From Streptomyces sp. SCUT-3 (lineage in GTDB: Bacteria; Actinomycetota; Actinomycetes; Streptomycetales; Streptomycetaceae), in contig NZ_CP046907.1 of the NCBI RefSeq assembly GCF_014083985.1, positions 2,274,001 through 2,338,000 of the forward strand: a stretch of 64,000 nucleotides of DNA, read 5' to 3'. This document shows, piece after piece, positions 25,964-34,872 of the stretch. Each line of letters starts with the position of its first letter. Positions within the stretch are counted from its first letter, which is position 1. A program made the translations under genes and the position numbers. Below the pieces are notes generated by a model that did not search any database, had not been told where the DNA came from, and saw nothing but the letters and a program-made list of their open reading frames with translations.

Positions 25964-26042
25964 CGGGGCGCGGGGCGCGTTCCCGGCGGGTGACGGGGCG
26001 CGGGGCGCGTTCCCGGCGGGTACGGGGGCGCGTTCCCGGCGC
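25960..26042. repeat. 30-bp tandem repeat spanning the stop codon
   Basis: Two identical 30-bp units (25960-25989 and 25990-26019) are followed by a shortened third copy from 26020. The TGA stop of the upstream gene is the first three bases after the initial G. The core GGGGCGCGTTCCCGGCG occurs three times. Confidence 0.8.
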
Positions 26043-26230
26043 ATTCGGGGGAAAAGGGAGGCCGGGAGGGCAACCCCCGGGCGGGTACGGGCGTCTTCCT
26101 CGGTGAGCGCACCGGCCGGTCCCGCGCTTTTTCCCTCCTGCGGGTGATTGTTCGCGCACCGGTCGGACGGTTCGGTCCCGAGCCATTACGGTTGCGGTCC
26201 CCGAGACCGCCCCACCTCCCGAGGAGCCAG

Positions 26231-26815
26231 ATGCCGGCCAGTGACAGCCCGGCTCTCCCTTCGCGGAGCCGTGCGCCGCACGCCGCCTCCCCCCGCACCC
26301 CGGAGCCCGCGGACGCCCCCGTACGGCAGACCGTACGGCCGGCCGGTTTGGAGCGGCTGAACGCCGTTCCGGCCGAGGAGGCCGTGGCGGCCCTGCTGCG
26401 CTGCTGCGGCAGCCGCCGCTGGGCCGGGCTGCTGGCCGGCCACCGGCCGTACCCGGACCTGGCCGCCCTGCTCGCCGCCTCCGACGAGGCCAGCTACGAC
26501 CTGACCCCCGAGGACCTGACCGAGGCTCTGGCCCGGGAGGGGACCCTCCAGGCGCCGCCCGCCGGCGCCCGCGGCCCGGGGACCCTCGCGGCGCACACCG
26601 CGCTGCGCGCCGCCCACGCCGCCTACGAGAGCCGGTTCGGGCACGCCTTCGTGGTGTGCACCGCCGACTGCCCGCCGGACGAGGTGCTCGACCGGGTCCT
26701 GGTGTCCCTGCACGCCCGGCTGGGCAACCCGCCGGAGGAGGAGCGCGCCGTCACCGCGGAGGAGCTGCGGCGCAGTGCCCGCGCCCGCCTGGAGGAGCTG
26801 GTGACGCGCCCGTGA
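26231..26815 (+). CDS. OHCU decarboxylase-like protein with degenerate active site
   Basis: 194 residues. The all-helical pattern 'LNAVPAEEAVAALLRCCGSRRWAGLLAGHRPYPDLAALLA' and the C-terminal 'YESRFGHAFVVC...DEVLDRVLVSLHARLGNPPEEE' match the 2-oxo-4-hydroxy-4-carboxy-5-ureidoimidazoline decarboxylase family (urate breakdown). The catalytic HPRIG segment is replaced by 'ALAREGTLQAP', and the usual E-Q pair before the 'YE.RFG' helix is absent. It may not act as a decarboxylase. ATG is preceded by GAGGAG at 4 nt. It stands alone, followed by a hairpin; no other urate gene is nearby. Confidence 0.7.
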   Translation: MPASDSPALPSRSRAPHAASPRTPEPADAPVRQTVRPAGLERLNAVPAEEAVAALLRCCGSRRWAGLLAGHRPYPDLAALLAASDEASYDLTPEDLTEALAREGTLQAPPAGARGPGTLAAHTALRAAHAAYESRFGHAFVVCTADCPPDEVLDRVLVSLHARLGNPPEEERAVTAEELRRSARARLEELVTRP

Positions 26816-26821
26816 GCCCCG

Positions 26822-26859
26822 GCCGCGGCCGCACCCGTGGCCGCACCCGCGGCCGCGGC
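26822..26859. terminator. 11-bp hairpin after OHCU-like gene
   Basis: GCCGCGGCCGC (26822-26832) pairs with 26849-26859 around 16 nt, just after the stop codon. A second inverted repeat, 26896-26906 with 26933-26943, follows with a wider loop. Confidence 0.6.
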
Positions 26860-27215
26860 TCGCACCGGGGGCCGGGCCGGCCGGCGTCACGGAGCGGGGC
26901 CGACCGACTCCGCGGACCGGACCGGTCGGCCCCTGCGGACGAGGCCGCCCGGCCCTGTCCTCCGCGTGGTCCAAGGCCCGCCACGCCCGGCCGGTACATC
27001 GCGGAAACACACCTCCGCAAGCCCGGTATCATGGAGTTCGTCCGTTTTCACGTAGGGCCACCGGTGCCTCTTTGATCACATCTGCACAACCCCCGATGTC
27101 GCACCCCGACGGCGCGTCGCTACGATGGCGGGGGCCGGTGGACCGTACCCGGCCGGGCCCGTCCGACACCGACATAGCCGGCAGGCCCTAGTCCCGCATC
27201 CGGAGGGTGTTTTCC
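26860..27215. other. Leader/promoter region of the sdh operon
   Basis: About 350 bp with no supported gene. It becomes less GC-rich from 26990, as expected for the promoter of sdhCDAB. TACGAT at 27121-27126 is a possible -10, with no good -35 at the right spacing. A strong GGAGGG ribosome site precedes the sdhC start. Confidence 0.5.
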
Positions 27216-27596
27216 GTGCCGGCTGGAACGCTGTACCGCGGCCGGGAAGGCATGTGGTCCTGGGTGGCTCACCGAGTCACCGGCGTCCTCATCTTCTTCT
27301 TCCTGTTCGTGCACGTCCTCGACACCGCGCTCGTCCGCGTCTCGCCCGAGGCCTACGACGACGTTGTCGCAACGTACAAGAACCCCGTTGTCAATCTGCT
27401 CGAGTACGGGCTGGTCGCTGCCATCCTGTTCCACGCCCTGAACGGTCTGCGCGTCGTCGCCGTGGACTTCTGGGACAAGGGCGCCAAGTACCAGCGCCAG
27501 ATGCTGTGGACCGTGATGGCCGTCTGGGTCGTGCTCATGGCCGGGTCGTTCTACCCGATCCTCGAGCACACGCTGCGCACTCTGTTCGGGAGCTGA
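27216..27596 (+). CDS. sdhC: Succinate dehydrogenase cytochrome b556 subunit
   Basis: 126 residues with three transmembrane helices. 'GMWSWVAHRVTGVLIFFFLFVHVLDTALV' holds the quinone-site Ser/Arg and a haem-ligand His. 'AAILFHALNGLRVVAVDFW' carries the second conserved His. It is one of two membrane anchors of complex II, passing electrons from the SdhB iron-sulfur centres to menaquinone. I chose the GTG at 27216 (GGAGGG 8 nt upstream) over a GTG at 27207 that directly abuts the ribosome site. First gene of sdhCDAB. Confidence 0.95.
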   Translation: MPAGTLYRGREGMWSWVAHRVTGVLIFFFLFVHVLDTALVRVSPEAYDDVVATYKNPVVNLLEYGLVAAILFHALNGLRVVAVDFWDKGAKYQRQMLWTVMAVWVVLMAGSFYPILEHTLRTLFGS

Positions 27597-27598
27597 GA

Positions 27599-28072
27599 AT
27601 GTCCGCCGAGAGCAATTCCGTCGACCTGACCTCCTCGAGCTCGCAGTACAGCGTGGAGAACCCCGCCCCGTTCATCGAAGCGGCGCGGGCCCGCACCAAG
27701 CGCACCCCGCGCGGCGGCCGCACCAACTTCGAGATGCAGGCCTGGGTGTTCATGCGCCTGTCCGGCATCCTCCTCGTGGTGCTGGTGCTGGGCCACCTGC
27801 TGATCCAGCTGGTGCTGGACGGCGGCGTGTCCAAGATCGGCTTCGCCTTCGTGGCCGGCCGCTGGGCCTCGCCGTTCTGGCAGGTCTGGGACCTGCTGAT
27901 GCTGTGGCTGGCGATGCTGCACGGCGCCAACGGCCTGCGCACCGTCATCAACGACTACGCCGAGCGGGACAACACCCGGTTCTGGCTGAAGATGGTGCTG
28001 TACGCCGCCACGGTGTTCACCGTCCTCCTCGGCACGCTGGTGATCTTCACCTTCGACCCGAACATCCAGTAG
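27599..28072 (+). CDS. sdhD: Succinate dehydrogenase hydrophobic membrane anchor
   Basis: 157 residues. A soluble N-terminal 40 residues precede three transmembrane helices, with '[21 protein letters not shown]' carrying a conserved His and '[23 protein letters not shown]' the second His-Gly-xx-Gly-Leu-Arg motif. It anchors SdhAB with SdhC. The ATG at 27599 directly follows the sdhC stop (TGAGAATG). The next gene, sdhA, starts 25 nt downstream. Confidence 0.94.
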   Translation: MSAESNSVDLTSSSSQYSVENPAPFIEAARARTKRTPRGGRTNFEMQAWVFMRLSGILLVVLVLGHLLIQLVLDGGVSKIGFAFVAGRWASPFWQVWDLLMLWLAMLHGANGLRTVINDYAERDNTRFWLKMVLYAATVFTVLLGTLVIFTFDPNIQ

Positions 28073-28097
28073 AGCCCGGGGCACAGGAAACGCGACT

Positions 28098-29852
28098 ATG
28101 CAGATCCACAAGTACGACACCGTCATCGTCGGCGCCGGCGGCGCCGGCATGCGCGCGGCCATCGAGGCCACCAAGCGCAGCCGGACCGCCGTCCTGACCA
28201 AGCTCTACCCGACCCGCTCCCACACCGGCGCCGCGCAGGGCGGCATGGCCGCCGCGCTGGCGAACGTGGAGGAGGACAACTGGGAGTGGCACACCTTCGA
28301 CACGGTCAAGGGCGGTGACTACCTGGTCGACCAGGACGCCGCCGAGATCCTGGCGAAGGAGGCCATCGACGCGGTCCTCGACCTCGAGAAGATGGGCCTT
28401 CCGTTCAACCGGACGCCCGAGGGCAACATCGACCAGCGCCGGTTCGGCGGCCACACCCGCAGCCACGGCGAGGCCGCCGTGCGCCGCGCCTGCTACGCCG
28501 CCGACCGCACCGGTCACATGATCCTCCAGACGCTGTACCAGAACTGCGTCAAGGAGGGCGTGGAGTTCTTCAACGAGTTCTACGTCCTGGACCTGCTCCT
28601 CAACGAGGTCGACGGGGTCAAGAAGACCGCCGGCGTGGTGGCCTACGAGCTGGCCACCGGCGAGATCCACGTCTTCCAGGCGAAGGCCGTCATCTTCGCC
28701 TCCGGCGGCACCGGCAAGTTCTTCAAGGTGACCTCCAACGCGCACACCCTCACCGGTGACGGCCAGGCCGTCGCGTACCGGCGCGGGCTGCCGCTGGAGG
28801 ACATGGAGTTCTTCCAGTTCCACCCGACGGGCATCTGGCGCATGGGCATCCTCCTCACCGAGGGTGCGCGCGGCGAGGGCGGCATCCTCCGCAACAAGGA
28901 CGGCGAGCGCTTCATGGAGAAGTACGCGCCCGTCATGAAGGACCTGGCCTCCCGCGACGTCGTCTCCCGCGCGATCTACACCGAGATCCGCGAGGGCCGC
29001 GGCTGCGGTCCCGAGGGCGACCACGTCTTCCTGGACCTCACCCACCTGCCGCCGGAGCAGCTGGACGCCAAGCTCCCGGACATCACCGAGTTCGCGCGGA
29101 CCTACCTCGGCATCGAGCCCTACACGGACCCGATCCCGATCCAGCCGACCGCGCACTACGCCATGGGCGGCATCCCGACCAACGTGATGGGCGAGGTCCT
29201 CCTCGACAACACCACGGTCGTCCCCGGCCTGTACGCGGCCGGCGAGGTCGCCTGCGTGTCCGTGCACGGCGCCAACCGGCTGGGCACCAACTCGCTGCTG
29301 GACATCAACGTCTTCGGCCGGCGCTCCGGCATCGCCGCCGCCGAGTACGCGTCGGCCAACGACTACGTCGAGCTGCCGGAGGACCCGGCCTCGGTCGTCG
29401 AGGAGATGGTCGAGAGCCTGCGCAACAGCACCGGCACCGAGCGGGTCACCGAGATCCGCAAGGCCCTGCAGGAGACGATGGACGCCAACGCCATGGTCTT
29501 CCGCACCGAGGCGACCCTGAAGCAGGCGGTGTCCGACATCGCCGAGCTGAAGGAGCGCTACAAGAACGTGTCGGTGCAGGACAAGGGCAAGCGCTTCAAC
29601 ACCGACCTGCTGGAGGCCGTCGAGCTGGGCAACCTGCTCGACCTGGCCGAGGTCCTCGCGGTGTCCGCCCTGGCCCGCAAGGAGTCCCGCGGCGGCCACT
29701 ACCGCGAGGACTACCCGACCCGCGACGACGTCAACTTCATGCGCCACACCATGGCCTACCGCGAGGTCGCAGCCGACGGCACCGTCAACATCCGCCTGGA
29801 CTACAAGCCGGTCGTCCAGACCCGCTACCAGCCGATGGAGCGTAAGTACTGA
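28098..29852 (+). CDS. sdhA: Succinate dehydrogenase flavoprotein subunit
   Basis: 584 residues. The FAD-binding '[18 protein letters not shown]' is at the N-terminus. '[11 protein letters not shown]' carries the His that binds FAD covalently. The substrate-site motifs '[22 protein letters not shown]' and '[12 protein letters not shown]' and the C-terminal '[14 protein letters not shown]' are all intact. It oxidises succinate to fumarate in the TCA cycle on the cytoplasmic side of the membrane. The length is normal. GCACAGGAAA precedes the ATG. Its stop overlaps the sdhB start by one base (TGATG). Confidence 0.97.
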   Translation: MQIHKYDTVIVGAGGAGMRAAIEATKRSRTAVLTKLYPTRSHTGAAQGGMAAALANVEEDNWEWHTFDTVKGGDYLVDQDAAEILAKEAIDAVLDLEKMGLPFNRTPEGNIDQRRFGGHTRSHGEAAVRRACYAADRTGHMILQTLYQNCVKEGVEFFNEFYVLDLLLNEVDGVKKTAGVVAYELATGEIHVFQAKAVIFASGGTGKFFKVTSNAHTLTGDGQAVAYRRGLPLEDMEFFQFHPTGIWRMGILLTEGARGEGGILRNKDGERFMEKYAPVMKDLASRDVVSRAIYTEIREGRGCGPEGDHVFLDLTHLPPEQLDAKLPDITEFARTYLGIEPYTDPIPIQPTAHYAMGGIPTNVMGEVLLDNTTVVPGLYAAGEVACVSVHGANRLGTNSLLDINVFGRRSGIAAAEYASANDYVELPEDPASVVEEMVESLRNSTGTERVTEIRKALQETMDANAMVFRTEATLKQAVSDIAELKERYKNVSVQDKGKRFNTDLLEAVELGNLLDLAEVLAVSALARKESRGGHYREDYPTRDDVNFMRHTMAYREVAADGTVNIRLDYKPVVQTRYQPMERKY

Positions 29853-30625
29853 TGAGCACCCCCACGCTCGAGAAGAGCTCCGGAGCGCCGGAGGCGGCGC
29901 AGAGCAGCGACGACCACCTGATCACCCTCACCATGCGGGTCCGCCGGTTCAACCCGGAGGTCTCGGACGAGGTCACCTGGGTGGACTACGAGCTGCGGAT
30001 GGACCCGAAGGAGCGCGTCCTGGACGCCCTCCACAAGATCAAGTGGGAGATCGACGGGACGCTCACGTTCCGCCGTTCCTGCGCCCACGGCATCTGCGGC
30101 TCCGACGCCATGCGCATCAACGGCCGCAACCGCCTCGCCTGCAAGACGCTCCTGAAGGACATCAACCCCGAGAAGCCGATCACGGTGGAGCCCATCAAGG
30201 GCCTGACCGTGCTCAAGGACCTCGTGGTCGACATGGAGCCGTTCTTCCAGGCGTACCGCGACGTCATGCCGTTCCTCATCACCAAGGGGAACGAGCCGAC
30301 CCGCGAGCGCAAGCAGTCCGCCGAGGACCGCGAGCGCTTCGACGACACCACCAAGTGCATCCTGTGCGCGGCGTGCACCACGTCGTGCCCGGTGTTCTGG
30401 AACGACGGGCAGTACTTCGGCCCGGCGGCGATCGTCAACGCGCACCGTTTCATCTTCGACTCGCGCGACGAGGCCGGGGAGCAGCGGCTGGAGATCCTCA
30501 ACGACAGGGAAGGCGTGTGGCGCTGCCGCACCACCTTCAACTGCACCGACGCCTGCCCGCGCGGCATCGAGGTCACCAAGGCGATCCAGGAGGTGAAGCG
30601 CGCGCTGCTCACGCGCCGCTTCTGA
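29852..30625 (+). CDS. sdhB: Succinate dehydrogenase iron-sulfur subunit
   Basis: 257 residues. The [2Fe-2S] site is 'CAHGICGSDAM...LAC', with Asp in place of the third Cys as in many SdhB proteins. The [4Fe-4S] and [3Fe-4S] ligands are 'CILCAACTTSCPVFW' and 'CRTTFNCTDACPRGI'. It carries electrons from FAD to quinone. It overlaps sdhA by one base. The operon is closed by two hairpins before the convergent chitinase gene. Confidence 0.97.
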   Translation: MSTPTLEKSSGAPEAAQSSDDHLITLTMRVRRFNPEVSDEVTWVDYELRMDPKERVLDALHKIKWEIDGTLTFRRSCAHGICGSDAMRINGRNRLACKTLLKDINPEKPITVEPIKGLTVLKDLVVDMEPFFQAYRDVMPFLITKGNEPTRERKQSAEDRERFDDTTKCILCAACTTSCPVFWNDGQYFGPAAIVNAHRFIFDSRDEAGEQRLEILNDREGVWRCRTTFNCTDACPRGIEVTKAIQEVKRALLTRRF

Positions 30626-30638
30626 CGCCTCCCGGCGC

Positions 30639-30661
30639 CCGGGGAGAGGCCCCCTCCCCGG
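30639..30661. terminator. Short hairpin after sdhB
   Basis: CCGGGGAG (30639-30646) pairs with CTCCCCGG (30654-30661) around 7 nt, 13 nt after the sdhB stop. Confidence 0.5.
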
Positions 30662-30688
30662 ATGCTGCGGAGTGATTCGGGGCCGCGC

Positions 30689-30737
30689 ACGACGTCGGCC
30701 TTCGAGACCCGGTTGCGGTCTCGGAGGCCGACGTCGT
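30689..30737. terminator. 21-bp bidirectional hairpin between sdhB and chitinase
   Basis: 30689-30709 and 30717-30737 pair over 21 positions with a single mismatch around a 7-nt loop. It lies between convergent genes, 19 nt from the chitinase stop, and probably ends transcription from both sides. Confidence 0.85.
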
Positions 30738-30755
30738 CGTACGGGGCGGGTGCGG

Positions 30756-32459
30756 TTACGGCAGGGCGTGCACGTGCGGGCCGACCGCGTTCGACCAGGC
30801 GTTGCCCGCCGCGGCGTCCCAGTTGGTGGACCAGGTCATCGCGCCCCGCAGGGACGGGTAGGTCCGGGACGGCTTGAAGGTGCCGCAGCCGGTGCCCCGG
30901 GTCAGGCAGTCCAGGGCGTTGTTCACCACGGACGGGGAGACGTAGCCGCTGCCCGCGCCCCGGGTCGAGGCCGGCAGGCCCAGGCCCACCTGGGACGGGT
31001 CGAGCCCGCCCTCGAGCTGGATGCAGGCGAGCGCGGTGAGGAAGTCCACCGAGCCCTGGCTGTAGACCTTGCCGTCGCAGCCCAGCATGGAGCCGCTGTT
31101 GTAGTACTGCATGTTGACGACCGTGAGGATGTCCTTCACGTTCAGCGCGGTGCGGAAGTAGGAGTTGGACGTCGACTGCATGTCGATGGTCTGCGGGGCC
31201 ATCGTCAGGATCATCGACGGGCCCGCCTTCGCCGACAGCGAGCGCAGCGCCTGCGTCATGTACGTGGCGTTGAGGCCGTTCTCCAGGTCGATGTCGACGC
31301 CGTCGAAGCCGTACTCCCGCATCAGCGCGTACACCGAGTCGGCGAAGTTCGTCGCGGAGGCGGAGTCGTTCACCGAGACGGTGCCCTTCTCGCCGCCGAC
31401 CGAGATGATGACCTTCTTCCCGGCCGCCTGCTTGGCCCGGACGTCCGACTTGAACTGGTCCACGGTGTAGCCGTTCAGGCCCGCGGAGTCCAGGTTGAAG
31501 GTGACGGCGCCGGGAGTGGCGGTGGCGTCGGCGAAGGCGACCGCGATGATGTCGTAGTGGGAGGGGACGTCCGAGATCTTCTGGACGGTCGCGCCGTTGT
31601 TGAAGTTCTGCCAGTAGCCGGTGACCGCGTGCTCGGGCAGGTCGCCGCCCCCGCCGCCGCTGTCGTTCGTCCGCGCCGACACGGCCGTCGACCTGGGCGA
31701 CTCGCCCGCCGCGTTGGTCGCCGCGACCTGGAAGGAGTACGACGTCGACGCCGCGAGCCCGGTCACGGTCGCCGAGGTGCCGGTCACGGCCGTCACCTTC
31801 GTGCCGTCGCGGTAGACGGTGTAGCCCGTCGCCCCCGACACCGGGTTCCACGCCAGTGACACCGACGAGGACGTCGTGCCGGAGACGCCGAGCCCGCCCG
31901 GGGCGCCCGGGACCGTGGGCTCCGGGTCACCGCCGCCGCCCCCGTCGGGGCCGAACACCGACAGGTCGTCCACGTGGTACGCCGCCTGGCCGTACCAGCC
32001 GTGGGTGTAGACCGTCACCGAGGTGGTGGAGGAGCCGGTGGTGAAGCTCGTCGACAGCTGCTTCCAGCTTCCGGAGTCCGGGGTCCAGGTGGACACGTCC
32101 GTCGTACCGGTGCCGGTCACGCCCAGGTAGGCGTACCCGCCCTGCACCCAGCCGCTCAGCCTGTAGGTCGCATTGGGCCGCACCGCGACCGTCTGGGTGC
32201 AGCGGGCGTCGTCCTGCCCGGACGGGGTGGCCTTGAGGGCGGCCGCGCCGCCGTGCACCGGGGAGGAGACGGTGCTGCCGCTGCCCGCCGAGCAGGTCCA
32301 GTTGCTCAGGCCCGCCTCGAAGCCTGCGTTCTTGACGTTGTTGACGTCCGCCGCGGACGCCTGGCCCGCGCCGACGAGGGGCAGGGCGAGGGCGAGGGCG
32401 GAGACGAGGGCTCCGGCCCAGACGCGTCTGCGGCCGGACATGCGTGGTGCGCGGTCCAC
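30756..32459 (-). CDS. Secreted family 18 chitinase with carbohydrate-binding and FnIII domains
   Basis: 567 residues. The signal peptide ends near 'AGQASA|ADVN' (about 37). A jelly-roll carbohydrate-binding module (about 38-170, 'VKNAGFEAGLSNWTC') follows, then a Gly linker and a fibronectin III domain (about 183-265). The GH18 barrel (about 277-567) has the catalytic 'DGVDIDLE' with Glu393 as acid. It hydrolyses chitin outside the cell. I chose the GTG at 32459, 5 nt after GGAGG; the ATG at 32441 is the alternative. Two DasR-like repeats flank the putative -35, so induction by N-acetylglucosamine sugars is likely. Confidence 0.93.
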   Translation of the reverse strand: MDRAPRMSGRRRVWAGALVSALALALPLVGAGQASAADVNNVKNAGFEAGLSNWTCSAGSGSTVSSPVHGGAAALKATPSGQDDARCTQTVAVRPNATYRLSGWVQGGYAYLGVTGTGTTDVSTWTPDSGSWKQLSTSFTTGSSTTSVTVYTHGWYGQAAYHVDDLSVFGPDGGGGGDPEPTVPGAPGGLGVSGTTSSSVSLAWNPVSGATGYTVYRDGTKVTAVTGTSATVTGLAASTSYSFQVAATNAAGESPRSTAVSARTNDSGGGGGDLPEHAVTGYWQNFNNGATVQKISDVPSHYDIIAVAFADATATPGAVTFNLDSAGLNGYTVDQFKSDVRAKQAAGKKVIISVGGEKGTVSVNDSASATNFADSVYALMREYGFDGVDIDLENGLNATYMTQALRSLSAKAGPSMILTMAPQTIDMQSTSNSYFRTALNVKDILTVVNMQYYNSGSMLGCDGKVYSQGSVDFLTALACIQLEGGLDPSQVGLGLPASTRGAGSGYVSPSVVNNALDCLTRGTGCGTFKPSRTYPSLRGAMTWSTNWDAAAGNAWSNAVGPHVHALP

Positions 32460-32521
32460 TGGGGCCTCCGGTGGGGAGTCGGGGAGGAGGGAGCGACGAT
32501 GGCCACCGTCGGAGGACAAGG

Positions 32522-32533
32522 TGGTCCAGACCA
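32522..32533. promoter_or_regulatory. DasR-like (dre) operator copy 1
   Basis: TGGTCCAGACCA, a 12-bp near-palindrome matching the core of the DasR consensus TGGTCTAGACCA and the direct repeats known from streptomycete chitinase promoters. It lies downstream of the TTGACA of the chitinase promoter. Confidence 0.75.
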
Positions 32534-32540
32534 ATGGCCC

Positions 32541-32546
32541 TGTCAA
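32541..32546 (-). promoter_or_regulatory. -35 box TTGACA of the chitinase promoter
   Basis: TTGACA on the minus strand lies exactly between the two dre-like repeats. The matching -10 about 17 nt on (around CACCTT) is poor, as in other chitinase promoters where the repeats overlap the promoter. Confidence 0.5.
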
Positions 32547-32547
32547 T

Positions 32548-32559
32548 AGGTCCAGACCA
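32548..32559. promoter_or_regulatory. DasR-like (dre) operator copy 2
   Basis: AGGTCCAGACCA, second copy, 26 bp from the first. The pair brackets the -35 box. The spacing places both on a similar face of the helix. Confidence 0.72.
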
Positions 32560-32775
32560 GAAATGCCGCCGTCCGGCGGGGAGTTGGCCCACCGCCCGAG
32601 GGGAGGCGCGGGGCCAGGCCCGGGCCGCCCTTCACTTGTTCACTCGTTCGGACGGTGTGTTGATCAGTGGATCGTTTCTCCGCCCGGACGGCCTCCGCCT
32701 GGCCGCTACCGTCGCCGGTGTCGCTTGTGCCGGGCCGCAGCGCGTGGCCACACTGAGAGGAGGAGGTGTGCTTCC

Positions 32776-33399
32776 ATGACCGCTCTCGCGCACGAGGCTC
32801 CCTGCGGCGAACCGCAGCAGGAGGACCCGGGTCTCGACGAGGTCCTGTGGCAGGCGTGGAAGGCCCTTGATCTTCCGGAGGGCTACCGGGCCGAGATCAT
32901 CGAAGGGTCCATCGAAGTGTCGCCCACCGGACGCCGCCGTCACACGGTGCTCACCACCCGGCTCCGCCGGGCCCTCGACGCCCACCTGTCGGGAAGCGGG
33001 TACAGCGTCTACCAGGACGGGAACCTCGTCCACGGACGGAAGGTCTGCATCCCGGACCTGTTCGTCGGGCCGGAGGACCTGGACGAGATCCCGGACGAGG
33101 AGGACCTCGGCGTCGACGCGACGCGGGTGCCGCTGGTGGCCGAGATCGTCTCCCCGGGACGGGACGCCCGCGCCCGGGACCAGGTGCGCAAGCGGCGCTG
33201 GTACGCCACCGCAGGCGTCCCGGTGTACCTGATCGTCGACGACTTCGCCGGGGACGGCACGGTGACCGTGCTCAGCTCCCCCGACCCCGCCAAGGGCGTC
33301 TACGCGGCCGAGACGCACGCCCCCTACGGCACCGACGTGGTCGTGCCGGACGGTCCCGCCAAGGGCTTCGCCGTGACGGCCGCGATCACCGCGCAGTGA
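32776..33399 (+). CDS. Uma2-family (DUF820) putative restriction-like endonuclease
   Basis: 207 residues with the DUF820 layout: 'LPEGYRAEIIEGSIEVSPTG', 'CIPDLFVGPEDLDE', 'LVAEIVSPGRDARARDQVRKRRWYATAGVPVYLIVDD'. The pattern of acidic and Lys residues ('PDL', 'EIVSP', 'K') fits the PD-(D/E)XK nuclease fold assigned to this family, whose cellular role is unknown. Streptomycetes carry many copies. ATG follows AGGAGG by 9 nt. It is divergent from the chitinase, with the dre-like sites about 220 bp before its start; a shared control is possible but unproven. Confidence 0.85.
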   Translation: MTALAHEAPCGEPQQEDPGLDEVLWQAWKALDLPEGYRAEIIEGSIEVSPTGRRRHTVLTTRLRRALDAHLSGSGYSVYQDGNLVHGRKVCIPDLFVGPEDLDEIPDEEDLGVDATRVPLVAEIVSPGRDARARDQVRKRRWYATAGVPVYLIVDDFAGDGTVTVLSSPDPAKGVYAAETHAPYGTDVVVPDGPAKGFAVTAAITAQ

Positions 33400-33471
33400 C
33401 GGCCGCACGGCAGATGCCGACGGCCCCGGTGCGCAGTCGCGCCGGGGCCGTCGGAATCGGGGAAGCGCTGG

Positions 33472-34872
33472 TCAGGCGCGCAGGGAGGCCAGTTCGACGA
33501 CGGTGATGTCGGAGGGGGCTCCGACGCGGACCGGCGGGCCCCAGGCGCCCGCGCCGCGGGAGACGTACAGCTGGGTGTCGCCGTAGCGCTCCAGGCCGGC
33601 CACGGTGGGGTTGGCCAGGCCCGCGATCAGGTTCCCGGGCCACAGCTGGCCGCCGTGGGTGTGGCCGGACAGCTGCAGGTCCACGCCGTGCTTGACGGCC
33701 TCGTGGATCATCACCGGCTGGTGGGCCAGCAGGACCGAGGCGCGGGAGGTGTCCCGGTCGCCGAGGGCGGCCCCGTAGTCGGGGGCGTCCGCGGTGCCCT
33801 CGGCACTGACGTCGTTGACGCCGGCGAGGTCGAAGCCGGGCATCTCCACCCGGGCGTTCTCCAGCGGGTGGACGCCCAGCTCCCGGACGAAGTCCACCCA
33901 CTCTCCCGCGTCGCCGAAGTACTCGTGGTTTCCGGTGACGAAGTACGAGCCGTGCCTGGCGCGCAGCTGCGCGAGCGGCTCGGCGTCCCGGCCGAGGTTC
34001 TGGACGCTGCCGTCGACGAGGTCGCCGACGATCGCCACCAGGTCGGGCTGCGTCCCGTTGACCGCGTCGACGATCCGCTGCGTGTGGGCCCGGCCGAGCA
34101 GCGGGCTGATGTGGATGTCGCTGACGACGGCTATCCGGAAGCCCGCGTCGCGCGGGGCGAGCTTGGCCAGGGGCACGGTGATCCGCTTGACCGTGGGCCC
34201 GCGGAAGACCGTCCGGGTGCCGTGGCCGACGGTGGCCACCGCGACGGCCCCGGCGGCCACCGCGACCGTGCGGGAGACGAACAGCCGCCGGGACACCTCG
34301 GCGGTCTGCGGCGCGGTCTGCGGCGCGGCCTGCGGCGCGGCTCCCGCCCCGCCGTCCGGGAGTGCGGCGCCGTCCGGGGCGGCACCGTCCCGGGCGGGCG
34401 TGCCGTTCCGGGAAGGCGCGCCCTCCGGGGCCGCGGTTCCGGCCGGGGCGGGGTCGTCCGCCGACGCCCCCACCGGGACCGGCACCCGGGCCGCGGGAGC
34501 GGTCTCCGCTCCCGCGCCCTCCGCGTTCCCGCTCCCGGCGGCCCGCTGCGCGCGGCGGCGCAGCACCCGCAGCAGCAGGGGCCGGACAACCTCCCCGACC
34601 AGCAGGCCCAGGACGAGGTAGAGCAGCACCGGCAGCCACATGTAGCCGGGCCAGGACAGTGCGCGCTCCAGCTCGATCGGCACGCCGCGCCGGGCGGACA
34701 GGGCCGAGAAGGACACCAGCGGCAGCACCACGCACAGCACGGTGCCGACGCGCCGGGGCCATCCGCCCCGGGCCGTGGTGTCCCGCACGGTGCGGCGCCA
34801 CACGTAGTAGTGGGAGCCGCCGAGCAGGCCCAGGGCGACGAGGAGGAAGGCTGCGCCGATGACGATGTTCAC
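33472..34872 (-). CDS. Membrane-anchored metallophosphoesterase
   Basis: 466 residues. Three or four N-terminal hydrophobic segments are followed by a Pro/Ala/Gly-rich linker (about 115-190), then 'SRRLFVSRTVAVAAGAVAVATVG', a second hydrophobic helix. The catalytic domain is calcineurin-like: 'RIAVVSDIHISP', 'DLVAIVGDLVDG', 'YFVTGNHEYF', 'LLAHQP' and 'LSGHTHGGQLWP'. These are all the metal ligands of the YkuE/YaeI class. It probably hydrolyses a phosphoester outside the membrane. The GTG start overlaps the stop of the preceding small membrane protein gene (GTGA). Confidence 0.9.
   Translation of the reverse strand: MNIVIGAAFLLVALGLLGGSHYYVWRRTVRDTTARGGWPRRVGTVLCVVLPLVSFSALSARRGVPIELERALSWPGYMWLPVLLYLVLGLLVGEVVRPLLLRVLRRRAQRAAGSGNAEGAGAETAPAARVPVPVGASADDPAPAGTAAPEGAPSRNGTPARDGAAPDGAALPDGGAGAAPQAAPQTAPQTAEVSRRLFVSRTVAVAAGAVAVATVGHGTRTVFRGPTVKRITVPLAKLAPRDAGFRIAVVSDIHISPLLGRAHTQRIVDAVNGTQPDLVAIVGDLVDGSVQNLGRDAEPLAQLRARHGSYFVTGNHEYFGDAGEWVDFVRELGVHPLENARVEMPGFDLAGVNDVSAEGTADAPDYGAALGDRDTSRASVLLAHQPVMIHEAVKHGVDLQLSGHTHGGQLWPGNLIAGLANPTVAGLERYGDTQLYVSRGAGAWGPPVRVGAPSDITVVELASLRA

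Noticed and set aside
32173-32775. Extended N-terminus of the Uma2 gene
   Set aside because: The extension runs through the chitinase promoter and its operator sites; AGGAGG precedes the ATG at 32776.
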